From: Bacteroides acidifaciens
GTDB lineage: Bacteria > Bacteroidota > Bacteroidia > Bacteroidales > Bacteroidaceae
Assembly (NCBI RefSeq): GCF_024623065.1
Contig: NZ_JANJZR010000033.1
Location: 1-44,303 of the forward strand
Length of the DNA: 44,303 nt
Direction of reading: 5' to 3'
Shown here: piece after piece, positions 8,320 to 16,862 of the stretch
How positions within the stretch are numbered: position 1 is the first letter of the stretch
Layout of the letters: each line of letters begins with the position of its first letter
Translations under genes and position numbers: made by a program
Notes under the pieces: generated by a model
What the model was told of the DNA's origin: nothing
Seen by the model: only the letters and a program-made list of their open reading frames with translations
Database searches by the model: none

Positions 8320-8946
8320 ATGAAAACAAGAAAAAATATATACTTCAAGGTGGTAGCCTTAGCGGCTATTGCCATCGCCTTCGCCATGCCGGCTAAGGCA
8401 CAGTTATCAGACAATGGATATGCCAATATCGACTGGCAGTTCAATGCCCCGCTAAGCAATAATTTTGCAGACAAGGCAAGTGGCTGGGGTATGAACTTCG
8501 AAGGTGGTTATTTCGTAACTCCGAACATCGGTTTGGGACTTTTCCTTAACTACCACAGCAACCACGAATATGTAGGCCGTGAAACGTTCAAAATGGCAGG
8601 CGGTGATGTGACTACCGACCAGCAACATGCTATTTTCCAGTTGCCTTTCGGTGCTGCTGCACGTTACCAGTGGAACCGCGGCGGTTCCTTCCAACCTTAT
8701 GTCAGCGCTAAACTAGGTGCTGAATATGCGAAAGTACGCTCCAACTTCAATATGCTTGAAGCAAGAGAGAACAGTTGGGGCTTCTATGCTTCTCCTGAAG
8801 TGGGTATCAACGTATTCCCCTGGGTATACGGTCCGGGCTTGCACTTTGCCTTATACTACAGCTATGGTACCAACAAGGCTGATGTACTGCATTATAGTGT
8901 AGACGGATTGGGCAACTTCGGCTTCCGCTTGGGTGTATCGTTCTAA
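8320..8946 (+). CDS. Outer-membrane beta-barrel protein
   Basis: This is a 208-residue protein with a cleavable signal peptide (cleavage near AKAQ, residues 25-28). Alternating aromatic and glycine-rich strands follow (GMNFEGGYFVTPNIGLGLFLNY, AARYQWNRGGSFQPYVSAKLG), and the protein ends in phenylalanine (GVSF), the usual recognition signal for barrel assembly. The pattern fits an eight-stranded OmpA/OmpW-like small barrel. It follows the DUF4136 lipoprotein by 15 bp, which suggests one transcript. Substrate and role cannot be read from the sequence. Confidence 0.85.
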   Translation: MKTRKNIYFKVVALAAIAIAFAMPAKAQLSDNGYANIDWQFNAPLSNNFADKASGWGMNFEGGYFVTPNIGLGLFLNYHSNHEYVGRETFKMAGGDVTTDQQHAIFQLPFGAAARYQWNRGGSFQPYVSAKLGAEYAKVRSNFNMLEARENSWGFYASPEVGINVFPWVYGPGLHFALYYSYGTNKADVLHYSVDGLGNFGFRLGVSF

Positions 8947-8947
8947 A

Positions 8948-8992
8948 AAAGATGCCCTTCTACTGTTGCAAGTGGAAGGGCATTTCTTTTTT
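8948..8992. terminator. Bidirectional terminator between convergent genes
   Basis: GATGCCCTTC pairs with GAAGGGCAT, with A-rich sequence on the left and T-rich sequence on the right. It can serve the barrel gene (plus) and the GH3/beta-lactamase operon (minus), whose stops lie either side. Confidence 0.85.
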
Positions 8993-9009
8993 ATTTTCTA
9001 TCAGAATGA

Positions 9010-12000
9010 TTACTTTTTCTTCATTGCGCCATAAATCGCTTCCTGTATCCGTTCGCGAATATGCAGTTGATTGAGTTTGCGGTTGGTGACATCGGGATAG
9101 ATACGGTTACTCAAAAAGACATAAACCAATTCGTTCACAGGGTCTACCCATGCGCACGTACCGGTAAATCCGGTATGACCGTAGGTTTCGGCAGGCACGA
9201 CGGACGCACAGTTTCCTTTCTTCGGGTCTTTCATATCCGGCTTATCAAATCCTAGACCGCGACGGCTTATCTTCGACACTCCTGTCGTAAATAACTGGCA
9301 GGTTTCTTTGCTCAAATAACGTTGTCCGTCTATCTCTCCCCCATTCAGCAACATCTGATAGAGATGCGCCACTTCACGGGCGGTAGAGAAAAGTCCGGCA
9401 TTGCCTGCCAGCCCGCCGAAGAAAGAGGAAGCCTCATCATGTACGAATCCTTGCAAGGTTTCTTTCCGCAAGAAACAATCCTTATTGGAAGGAACGATTT
9501 CCGATTTAGAGAAACGCCGCAATGGCAGGTAACCTGTACGTTCCATCCCCATCGGTCCGTAAAACTCACGTTGCAAATAGGCTTCCATAGGCATACCCGC
9601 CAACTGCTCTACCAACATTCCCAACAGAATAAATCCTATATCGCTATATACGTAACGTTTCTGTTTCAACGGAGCTTCCACTATTTTCTCTTCTATCACT
9701 TTCCGGAAAGAACGGTTCAACCACAGATTGTCGCAAATCTGAATTGTATAGTCACCCTTTTTAATAGGAGAGATGTATTCACTTTTAAACTTGAATTTCG
9801 GATTCGCCCAGGTAGCTGTTCCAATCCGCACCGGATGCTGAGCATCTTTGCGTACGCTGAACAATCTTCCGTCGTAACTCTCTTTATCAATGACTTCTTG
9901 ATAGAAAGGAAGCCAGGACGGCAGCCCGGACTGGTGGTACAGTATTTCCTGAATCGTTATATCTTTCTTATCAGTACGTTGCAGGAACGGCAAATAACCG
10001 GATATCTTATCGGTCAGGTTAAAACGTCCCTTATCGTAGAGTTTCATAAGCGCAAGCAGCGTCCCCGTTGTTTTGGAAAGGGAGGCCAAGTCGTAGATGT
10101 CCGTCGATTCGACACGGGGACTGCCTTTTCCCGCATAAGTGCCGAAAGCCTTATCAACCATGACATGCCCGTTTTTCAAGACAACCACCTGACAACCGGG
10201 ATAAGCGCCCTGCTGAATACCGTCTAACGCAATAGTGTCAATCTTTTTGAGAAGGGCGGACGAAAGACCATATTCTTCGGGGACGAAATGTGAAGGAGTT
10301 TTTGGCGTGATAGTCACTCCCGCACCTGTCGGGAACAATCCGCCTAAACTTGCCGATAATCGTCCGTCGGCAGTGGCTTTGGCAAACAATATATCCGCCG
10401 TCTGACGCTGTACATCACTGTTGTGACTATGTCCCAATACCACTGCCGAAGCGTGAGACACCGAATGGTGAATCTGCAACATCATTTTACCGGGAGTGAA
10501 GAACAGGTAAATAGCCGGACTTTCGGGAGCGAACTTTGCAAAGAACGGCTGATAAGGAGCCAAGCGTTGTTCGCTGACGGCTATAATTATCCGTTTATAA
10601 GTAGCCAACGAATCACGCAACCGCCGACTCTCTTCTTCTGTCTGATTGGGACGGAGACGAAAACGCGCCAATGATACATAGCGGGACATTTGTTTGGCTA
10701 ACGCTTCCGTTTCTCCCGGTTTTCCGACTTCGAGCAGAGCAATTGTCTGCGCTTTGTCGGCATGAAGCGGCAGGATATGGTTCTTGTTGTTCAGGACAGT
10801 AATTGCCGCCTGGTTCAACCGACGAACCAAATCACGTGCCTGAGGACTGTTGACACGCTGTTCCAAACCGGACAGTTGTATAAACGGTTTTTTCTTGAGT
10901 CCCAATACATATTTATAAGTCAGGACTTTACGGCATTTATTTTCAATATCCTCTTTACCCAATTCTCCTTTTTCAACGGCTTCGAGCACGGCAGAAACTT
11001 CGTCTTTTAGGTTGCGAGGAGCCAATACCATATCATTACCTGCTTTCAATGCTTGCAAGCTGACATTACCGCTGCCTGCCACTCCTTTCATGGCAAGTGC
11101 GTCGGTGAATATCAATCCTTTGAAACCCAATTCGTCCGTTAGCAAACCGGACACGACATTACGTGACAAGGAAGAAGGAACTCCGCCTATCGGCTCGATA
11201 ACAGGCACTTGCAGATGCCCCACCATCATACCACCCAGTCCTGCACGAATCGCTCTTTTAAAGGGATAAAGCTCTACACTGTCCAAACGCTCGCGAGTGA
11301 AAGGAAGCACTGGAAGTGCTTTATGTGAATCGACATCAGTGTCGCCATGACCGGGAAAATGCTTACATACGGACAATACTCCCCCACCTTCCAGACCGTA
11401 AGCGTAAGCGATTACCTTATCTGCTACCTGTATCGGATCTTCTCCGAAGGAACGGGTATTGATGACCGGATTCTTGGGATTGATATTCACATCCGCTACC
11501 GGAGCAAAGTTTACCTGTACCCCAATCTGCCGGCATTGACGGGCCACTTCACGCCCATATTCGTAAATCAGTTGATTGTCACGGATACATCCCAATATCA
11601 TATTTCTCGGGAAAACAGGTGTTCCACGCAAACGCATCGCCAACCCCCATTCTCCGTCGAAGGTAATCATAACAGGTACTTTCGCCAGTTTTTGCGCCCG
11701 GTTTGTCAAGGCGACCTGAGTTTGCATCTTCCCACCGGAGAAGAGAAGTCCGCCCACCTTATAGGTATCAACGGCTTCGCACAGCAGTTCCAGGTTCCGT
11801 TTGGTATCTATCGGCGCAATGGTATAGATAAATAACTGTCCCACCTTTTCTTTAAAGGAGAGTTTGTTCATCACCGAGTCTACCCAGTGACGGCAATCTT
11901 CATCCTGAAGAGCTTTAGACACCAGCAGTGGTTCGACAGTGTCAGTGGTAACATTCTGAGCCGAACCTGTGACTTGTCCGGCTGAGAGTAGAAATAAAAT

Positions 12001-12027
12001 CGCTAAAATTGAGGGAATTATCTTCAT
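9010..12027 (-). CDS. GH3 (NagZ-like) / class-C beta-lactamase-fold fusion
   Basis: This is a 1005-residue secreted protein with a signal peptide (about residues 1-24). Residues about 45-375 are a glycoside hydrolase family 3 N-terminal domain. The loop motif KHFPGHGDTDVDSH (222-235) carries the Asp-His pair typical of NagZ beta-N-acetylglucosaminidases, and the likely nucleophile is D309 in IFTDALAM. A GH3 C-terminal-like region follows to about 575. Residues about 590-1005 have a serine beta-lactamase / DD-peptidase fold: SxxK at S649-K652 (ASLSKT), a YSD in place of YxN, and HTGFTG near the end. Together these suggest periplasmic cleavage of peptidoglycan fragments at both glycan and peptide or ester bonds. 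Its ATG overlaps the stop of the upstream gene (ATGA), so translation is probably coupled. Confidence 0.92.
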   Translation of the reverse strand: MKIIPSILAILFLLSAGQVTGSAQNVTTDTVEPLLVSKALQDEDCRHWVDSVMNKLSFKEKVGQLFIYTIAPIDTKRNLELLCEAVDTYKVGGLLFSGGKMQTQVALTNRAQKLAKVPVMITFDGEWGLAMRLRGTPVFPRNMILGCIRDNQLIYEYGREVARQCRQIGVQVNFAPVADVNINPKNPVINTRSFGEDPIQVADKVIAYAYGLEGGGVLSVCKHFPGHGDTDVDSHKALPVLPFTRERLDSVELYPFKRAIRAGLGGMMVGHLQVPVIEPIGGVPSSLSRNVVSGLLTDELGFKGLIFTDALAMKGVAGSGNVSLQALKAGNDMVLAPRNLKDEVSAVLEAVEKGELGKEDIENKCRKVLTYKYVLGLKKKPFIQLSGLEQRVNSPQARDLVRRLNQAAITVLNNKNHILPLHADKAQTIALLEVGKPGETEALAKQMSRYVSLARFRLRPNQTEEESRRLRDSLATYKRIIIAVSEQRLAPYQPFFAKFAPESPAIYLFFTPGKMMLQIHHSVSHASAVVLGHSHNSDVQRQTADILFAKATADGRLSASLGGLFPTGAGVTITPKTPSHFVPEEYGLSSALLKKIDTIALDGIQQGAYPGCQVVVLKNGHVMVDKAFGTYAGKGSPRVESTDIYDLASLSKTTGTLLALMKLYDKGRFNLTDKISGYLPFLQRTDKKDITIQEILYHQSGLPSWLPFYQEVIDKESYDGRLFSVRKDAQHPVRIGTATWANPKFKFKSEYISPIKKGDYTIQICDNLWLNRSFRKVIEEKIVEAPLKQKRYVYSDIGFILLGMLVEQLAGMPMEAYLQREFYGPMGMERTGYLPLRRFSKSEIVPSNKDCFLRKETLQGFVHDEASSFFGGLAGNAGLFSTAREVAHLYQMLLNGGEIDGQRYLSKETCQLFTTGVSKISRRGLGFDKPDMKDPKKGNCASVVPAETYGHTGFTGTCAWVDPVNELVYVFLSNRIYPDVTNRKLNQLHIRERIQEAIYGAMKKK

Positions 12028-12860
12028 TTACGTTTCAAAATCAAATCGAGACGACCTACACGCACACCACTTTTTCCGGAATGCATGATGGGAATCTCTT
12101 TTCCGTCCATATTCAAATAAATTTTCGGGCCTTTCATAAAGGTATGTGAATGTCCGCCCAGAATGGCGTCGATATTGCGCGTTTTCGCAACCAGACGTTC
12201 GTCCATCTGAATGCCCAGATGAGACAGGCACACCACCACGTCACAGCCCTTCTTTCTCAACAAGGCGGCTATTTCGTTCGATACTTCAATAGGGTTCTCA
12301 TAAACTACTCCTTCACATTTATCTGCCTGAATCAAGCCTTCGGGCCTGGCTCCTAATCCGAATACGCCAATCTTCAAACCATATCTTTCGAGAATTACAT
12401 AAGGCTTTACGATGTCTTTCAGTGGGGTACCATCGAGATTGTAATTGGCGCAGACCACCGGGAAGTTTGCCATTTTGAAAATGCGGGCCATATTGTCCAG
12501 ACCGAAATCAAATTCATGGTTACCGATAGTCATAGCATCGTACCCCATTTCATTCATCAACTTGACTTCCACTTCTCCCTGAAACATATTATAATAAGGT
12601 GTACCCTGAGAAATATCTCCGCAATCGAACAGCAGGACATTCTTATGATCTTTGCGGAACTGTTCGAGAAAAGCAGTCCGGCGGACAAAACCACCTTTGT
12701 CATAATATCGGTCGCCTTTCTGATTGACAGGTTCGATACGGCTATGCACATCGCTTGTTTGTAAAATGATCACTTCTTTGGTTTCCTGCGCAAAGATTGA
12801 AAAAGTGAAGCCCAATGCAAGACATAGCAGGAATAATATCTGAAATCTTTTCATATTCAA
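12024..12860 (-). CDS. Metallophosphatase domain of a split 5'-nucleotidase
   Basis: This is a 278-residue secreted calcineurin-like phosphoesterase with a signal peptide (to about residue 25). The metal-binding motifs are complete: DVH (D37, H39), GDISQG (D82), GNHEFD (N114, H115), a LSHLG histidine and GGHSH. In UshA-type 5'-nucleotidases this N-terminal domain is followed in the same chain by a substrate-binding C-terminal domain. Here the chain ends after the metal domain, and the C-terminal domain is the separate gene 19 bp upstream. The two products presumably work together on periplasmic nucleotides or other phosphoesters. It overlaps the GH3 fusion by 4 bp. Confidence 0.9.
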   Translation of the reverse strand: MNMKRFQILFLLCLALGFTFSIFAQETKEVIILQTSDVHSRIEPVNQKGDRYYDKGGFVRRTAFLEQFRKDHKNVLLFDCGDISQGTPYYNMFQGEVEVKLMNEMGYDAMTIGNHEFDFGLDNMARIFKMANFPVVCANYNLDGTPLKDIVKPYVILERYGLKIGVFGLGARPEGLIQADKCEGVVYENPIEVSNEIAALLRKKGCDVVVCLSHLGIQMDERLVAKTRNIDAILGGHSHTFMKGPKIYLNMDGKEIPIMHSGKSGVRVGRLDLILKRK

Positions 12861-12879
12861 TATTTTTAGATTCTCCTTT

Positions 12880-13665
12880 TTATTTTATGGTAATACGTCC
12901 GTCCAGTTTGGAGGTAATCACTTTGCCTTCGGCTGTCTGTTTGCGTACATAATCAAGAAATAGCCCACGCAAGGTAGCATTTTCGGGACATACTCTCTTT
13001 TCTGCCTGCAGGAAAGCATCCATCTGTCCGTTTCCGTCTGCCAGATAGTCGATAGTAGCTACTGTATAAAGCTGGTCATCTTTTAGCGGTTTTCCGGCAA
13101 TAAATGCATTCAGCAGCTTTCCGTCTTTTGTGATTTCGAGACGGACACCGCTCACTCCTTCGCCATGCAAAGATGCAATTGCTTCAAACAGATGTCTCAA
13201 ATCTGTCCCTTTCATAGTCAACACACAAAGTGAATTCTCGAAAGGAAGAATTTCAAAAATATCTCCTACTGTGATATCTCCTTCAGGCAAGATATTACGC
13301 AGACCGCCCATATTTACCAATCCCATATCAGCCGGTTTCCCCAACACCTGAACAGCCGCTTGTTGCAAAACACCTGCAACAAGGTTGGAAAGTAAACTTT
13401 CGGGACCTCCTTTGTCCATTTTCATCGCACTGGTGCCGATGATCTCATACATCATCGCATCCACCTTTTCCTTATAAGGTTTTAAAATTTCGGTAGCTTT
13501 CACGTCAGGAGTGGTGTCCCAAACAGAATCAATCGTTATCATGCCACCCTCTACTTTGGTTACTTCGTACTGTACCGTATTCTCGCGTGCGGTTCGACAG
13601 GAAGTAAACAGAAAACCTCCTGTCAACGCTACCACCATCAGATACTTTACATAAGTCTGTTTCAT
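12880..13665 (-). CDS. Lipoprotein with 5'-nucleotidase C-terminal domain
   Basis: This is a 261-residue protein with a lipoprotein signal (LFTSC, C23). It consists of a 5'-nucleotidase C-terminal domain: NMGGLRNILPEGDITVGD (118-135), then the ILPFEN segment (139-144), and later YLADGNGQMDAF. In full-length 5'-nucleotidases this domain holds the aromatic pair that stacks on the nucleotide base. It has no metallophosphatase domain of its own; that is the next gene, 19 bp on. It is the first gene of a three-gene operon with a strong promoter at 13690-13722. The domain order is thus reversed compared with the fused enzyme, and one half is lipid-anchored. Confidence 0.9.
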   Translation of the reverse strand: MKQTYVKYLMVVALTGGFLFTSCRTARENTVQYEVTKVEGGMITIDSVWDTTPDVKATEILKPYKEKVDAMMYEIIGTSAMKMDKGGPESLLSNLVAGVLQQAAVQVLGKPADMGLVNMGGLRNILPEGDITVGDIFEILPFENSLCVLTMKGTDLRHLFEAIASLHGEGVSGVRLEITKDGKLLNAFIAGKPLKDDQLYTVATIDYLADGNGQMDAFLQAEKRVCPENATLRGLFLDYVRKQTAEGKVITSKLDGRITIK

Positions 13666-13689
13666 GTTCGCTCTTTTTTAGATATGCTA

Positions 13690-13722
13690 CAAATATACGA
13701 AAACATTTGGCTATCTGGCAAA
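13690..13722 (-). promoter_or_regulatory. Promoter of the nucleotidase-GH3 operon
   Basis: On the minus strand TTTG (13722-13719) is followed, 21 bp on, by TATATTTG (13697-13690). This is a perfect match to the Bacteroides TTTG / TAnnTTTG promoter. It overlaps the rplS promoter on the opposite strand. Confidence 0.8.
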
Positions 13723-13737
13723 TAATTCGTTACTTTG
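13706..13737 (+). promoter_or_regulatory. Promoter of rplS
   Basis: TTTG (13706-13709), 20 bp, then TTACTTTG (13730-13737), one mismatch from TAnnTTTG. Its spacer contains the -33 box of the divergent operon's promoter, so the two polymerase sites interlock. Confidence 0.7.
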
Positions 13738-13822
13738 CACCGCTTTCGCGCAATCGCTGTCAAGAGAAGAGATACTTGGTATGTTGCGTTGTAACGATGA
13801 AACAATTTAATAATAAACAACA

Positions 13823-14176
13823 ATGGATTTAATTAAAATTGCAGAAGAAGCATTTGCTACCGGAAAACAGCACCCGAGCTTCAAAGCAGGAGACACTGTA
13901 ACAGTGGCATATCGTATTATCGAGGGTAACAAAGAACGTGTACAGTTGTACCGTGGTGTTGTTATCAAAATCGCCGGTCACGGAGACAAGAAACGTTTTA
14001 CTGTACGTAAGATGTCAGGAACTATAGGCGTAGAAAGAATTTTCCCAATCGAATCACCGGCTATCGACAGCATCGAGGTGAACAAGATAGGTAAAGTTCG
14101 TCGCGCTAAATTGTACTACCTGCGTGCTCTTACTGGTAAGAAAGCTAGAATCAAAGAAAAAAGAGTTAACGGCTAA
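13823..14176 (+). CDS. rplS: 50S ribosomal protein L19
   Basis: This is a 117-residue protein of standard L19 length. Landmarks are [13 protein letters not shown] near the start, [12 protein letters not shown], the [14 protein letters not shown] segment, and a basic C-terminus ([21 protein letters not shown]). L19 sits at the interface of the 30S and 50S subunits. It is monocistronic here, with its own promoter and a strong terminator, whereas in many bacteria it lies with trmD and rimM. Confidence 0.97.
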   Translation: MDLIKIAEEAFATGKQHPSFKAGDTVTVAYRIIEGNKERVQLYRGVVIKIAGHGDKKRFTVRKMSGTIGVERIFPIESPAIDSIEVNKIGKVRRAKLYYLRALTGKKARIKEKRVNG

Positions 14177-14200
14177 GCGCCGGACCTTTCGATTCGAAAT

Positions 14201-14241
14201 AAAAAAGGGGAACCTCATAATAAATGAAGTTCCCCTTTTTT
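14201..14241 (+). terminator. Terminator of rplS
   Basis: GGGGAAC pairs with GTTCCCC (14207-14213 with 14229-14235), flanked by A-run and T-run, 30 bp after the stop codon. Confidence 0.9.
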
Positions 14242-14367
14242 ATTGCTGCCATTCCCGCAAACATTTTCTCAACCATTTCACCCTTATGAGAAAAAATTCT
14301 CACTTCTATGGGAATAAAATCCTTTCCGAATAGGCTGTAGATGACTTTAAATGACGGAAAGGAATCA

Positions 14368-14529
14368 TAAGAGCCTGTTTAAATTTTCCTGAGATTATGT
14401 TAGATAGGCTTTACCGACCTGTTTTTATTCGTCACATAGTCTCCGTCATGCTGCTGCTCACAACAACAGAAAATATACTCGAAAGCAACTCTCAAAACTG
14501 TGTCGGGCAAAACTCGGAGCAGGCTCTTA
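14368..14529. mobile_element. Possible 162-bp MITE-like inverted-repeat element
   Basis: TAAGAGCCTG (14368-14377) and CAGGCTCTTA (14520-14529) are perfect 10-bp terminal inverted repeats around 142 bp with no coding potential. The outer TA at each end would fit a TA target duplication. A related longer end, TTTAAACAGACTCT, occurs inverted at 14896-14912, so there may be two nested or adjacent elements sharing the AGAGYCTGTTTAAATT end. No transposase is present, so mobility is an inference. Confidence 0.5.
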
Positions 14530-14546
14530 ATAACCCACTTTTCATT

Positions 14547-14781
14547 CATTAATAGAAAAGTTCTCTTTCATTAATTGTAAACTTCTTATTATCAGCATGT
14601 AAACTTATTTTTCATTAACCGTAATCTATAAACGCAAGCTTCGTTTATAAAAACAAAGGCTTTGATTATAAAAACGAAGCTTGCAATTATATAATCAAAG
14701 CTTGCGTTTATAGTTTGCATCGAATGAAAAGAAAGTTTCCTTCCTGTCCGAAGGAACTTTATACTTAATGGGCGGGAAGTT
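14547..14781. repeat. Long array with 21-22 bp periodicity, palindromic core
   Basis: AAAGTT-like motifs occur at 14557, 14579, 14601 and (weaker) 14623, exactly 22 bp apart, each preceded by a CATTAAT-like motif 10 bp earlier. Four palindromic units then follow at 14627, 14650, 14671 and 14692, centred on AAGCTT or AGGCTT. The outer ends CTATAAACGCAAGCTT (14626-14641) and AAGCTTGCGTTTATAG (14698-14713) are exact inverted copies. AAAGTT/GAACTT/GAAGTT motifs at 14732, 14754 and 14776 continue the 22-bp spacing. No gene can be seen in it. Confidence 0.8.
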
Positions 14782-14895
14782 TGCTATTAATAGCCAAGAG
14801 CGCAACTGTTAATACCCCTTCCGCCAACTACAGACGGACGCGACAAGAAGAGCCGGGTTAAGTTAAAATATCAGCTATAATATTATGACTGAAGA

Positions 14896-14912
14896 GAATT
14901 TAAACAGACTCT
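14896..14912. repeat. Inverted copy of the element end at 14370
   Basis: Read on the minus strand this is AGAGTCTGTTTAAATTC, which matches the left end of the small element (AGAGCCTGTTTAAATTT at 14370-14386) at 15 of 17 positions. The pair therefore frames the whole palindrome-rich block 14370-14912. Confidence 0.65.
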
Positions 14913-14917
14913 AAAAC

Positions 14918-14950
14918 AAAGCCCCGAAAGTCATAGACTCCCGAGGCTTC
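14918..14950 (-). terminator. Terminator of the glucokinase gene
   Basis: On the minus strand GAAGCCTCGGGAGTC pairs with GACTTTCGGGGCTT around a TAT loop, then TTGTTTT. It lies 27 bp beyond the stop codon. Confidence 0.8.
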
Positions 14951-14976
14951 ATTACCTTTATTATAATAATGATATA

Positions 14977-15957
14977 TTATTCCTTCAAATCTTTCAGTTC
15001 CCAAGCCAATGCACTGGCACCCAATACAGCAGCATCGGAGTCTTTCAGCTCGGAAACGAGCAATTTCGTCTTGCCTTTATAGATATTCAACACATTGTCG
15101 TCAATTGACTTCTGAATCGGTTTCATGATATAATCCCCCGATTTAGCCAACCCACCGAACAATACAATGGCTTCAGGGCTGGAGAATGCAATAGCATCCG
15201 CCAAAGCTTCACCCAAGATATTACCTGTAAATTCGAAGATTTCTTGTGCCAGTTTATCCCCTTGTACTGCTGCGTCATATACATCTTTTGAAGTAATGTT
15301 TTCTGCAGGAATGTTACGAAGCAAGCTGGCATCCGTACGAGCGGCAAGGAATTCGCGAGCTGTGCGAGCCACACCGGTAGCCGAACAGTAAGTTTCCAGA
15401 CATCCCTTACGGCCACAACCGCAGATACGACCATCGCGACGAGCGATCACGTGTCCTAATTCGCCTGCAAAACCGTCATGTCCATACACCATCTGACCGT
15501 TGATAACGATACCACTACCCACACCGGTACCCAGTGTAATCATGATAAAATCTTTCATACCACGGGCAGCGCCATAAGTCATTTCACCGATAGCGGCAGC
15601 ATTTGCATCGTTTGTCAAAGCAGTGGGGATACCCAGTCTTTCTTCAAACATGGCAGCCAACGGAAGAATTCCTTTCCAAGGCAAGTTCGGAGCAAATTCA
15701 ATTGTTCCCGTGTAATAGTTACCATTCGGAGCACCGATACCGATACCTCTGATTTTATCAACGCCACCATTAGCAATAATCAACGGAAGCAGGTTCTTGC
15801 AAACTTCGTCAGCATATTCTTCGGCAGTAGGATAACCGGCAGTTTTGATCGAACTGCTGGCAATAATAGTTCCGCGTGCGTCTACAATTCCAAAGACGGT
15901 ATTCGTTCCGCCTATGTCAATACCTACTACGTAGGGCTTTTCCATGTTTGAATTCAT
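14977..15957 (-). CDS. glk: ROK-family glucokinase
   Basis: This is a 326-residue sugar kinase of the ROK family. It has the phosphate-binding motif DIGGTNT near residue 14, the catalytic aspartate D117 in TNDANA, GTGVGSGI, and the ROK zinc site formed by H169 (ELGH) with C179, C181 and C186 (CGCGRKGC). ROK kinases of this type in Bacteroides phosphorylate glucose to glucose 6-phosphate; other hexoses are possible. The alternative start MEKPYV at residue 5 would also give a full protein. It is monocistronic, with its own terminator. The 179 bp upstream of it separate it divergently from an export operon. Confidence 0.9.
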   Translation of the reverse strand: MNSNMEKPYVVGIDIGGTNTVFGIVDARGTIIASSSIKTAGYPTAEEYADEVCKNLLPLIIANGGVDKIRGIGIGAPNGNYYTGTIEFAPNLPWKGILPLAAMFEERLGIPTALTNDANAAAIGEMTYGAARGMKDFIMITLGTGVGSGIVINGQMVYGHDGFAGELGHVIARRDGRICGCGRKGCLETYCSATGVARTAREFLAARTDASLLRNIPAENITSKDVYDAAVQGDKLAQEIFEFTGNILGEALADAIAFSSPEAIVLFGGLAKSGDYIMKPIQKSIDDNVLNIYKGKTKLLVSELKDSDAAVLGASALAWELKDLKE

Positions 15958-16136
15958 GATACTTTTATTTAAAAGGGTTAGTTAATCATTAAGTTTACTG
16001 CACACAAATTACGTAAAGAAGATTGAGTCTACAAAATGTTTTTCAAAAAAAGTTCAACCTCTTTGCAACTTTTCGTGTCTTGCAGTCGTCTAATAGTAGA
16101 AAATTATTAGAAAACAGAATCTAAATACAGAAAATT

Positions 16137-16853
16137 GTGATACTACTAACAAATGTCAACAAGACCTACAACAACGGAGCGCCTCTCCATGTGCTTAAAG
16201 GTATCAATCTTAATATCGAACAGGGAGAATTTGTTTCCATCATGGGAGCATCCGGGTCTGGGAAATCAACTTTACTCAATATATTGGGAATTCTCGACAA
16301 CTACGACACCGGAGAGTATTATCTGAATAACGTACTCATCAAAAACTTAAGCGAAACCAAAGCTGCCGAATACCGGAACCGCATGATCGGATTTATCTTC
16401 CAGTCATTCAACCTGATTTCCTTTAAAGATGCCGTAGAGAATGTAGCACTTCCTTTATTTTATCAAGGGATAAGCCGCAAGAAGCGAAATGCACTTGCCT
16501 TGGAATATCTCGACCGTCTGGGTTTAAAAGACTGGGCACATCACATGCCCAACGAAATGAGTGGCGGTCAGAAACAACGTGTGGCAATCGCACGGGCTTT
16601 AATCACCCAACCGCAAATCATTCTGGCAGATGAGCCTACGGGAGCTTTGGACAGTAAAACTTCCGTGGAAGTGATGCAAATTCTGAAAGATCTTCATAAG
16701 CTGGGAATGACGATTGTAGTTGTCACCCACGAAAGCGGAGTTGCCAATCAGACAGACAAGATTATACATATCAAAGACGGAGTCATCGAACGTATTGAAG
16801 ATAATATCGACCACGACGCCTCTCCGTTCGGCAAAAACGGTTTCATGAAATAA
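16137..16853 (+). CDS. ABC transporter ATPase, MacB/LolD type
   Basis: This is a 238-residue ATPase with complete motifs: Walker A GASGSGKST (37-45), Q-loop FIFQS (Q89), signature MSGGQ (141-145), Walker B IILADEP (161-167) and switch histidine H198 (VVVTHES). Its size and sequence match the MacB/LolD group, which drives mechanotransmission across the envelope rather than classical membrane transport. I chose the GTG at 16137 because the protein then begins with the usual ILLTNVNKTY strand and no ATG fits. It is the first gene of a five-gene set: ATPase, two permeases, membrane-fusion protein, outer-membrane channel. The next gene starts 9 bp later. Confidence 0.92.
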   Translation: MILLTNVNKTYNNGAPLHVLKGINLNIEQGEFVSIMGASGSGKSTLLNILGILDNYDTGEYYLNNVLIKNLSETKAAEYRNRMIGFIFQSFNLISFKDAVENVALPLFYQGISRKKRNALALEYLDRLGLKDWAHHMPNEMSGGQKQRVAIARALITQPQIILADEPTGALDSKTSVEVMQILKDLHKLGMTIVVVTHESGVANQTDKIIHIKDGVIERIEDNIDHDASPFGKNGFMK

Positions 16854-16862
16854 GTATTAAAA

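Noticed and set aside
9322..10227. 301-codon open frame antisense to the GH3/beta-lactamase fusion
   Set aside because: It lies wholly opposite a gene with complete catalytic motifs and has no recognisable domain, so it is a shadow.
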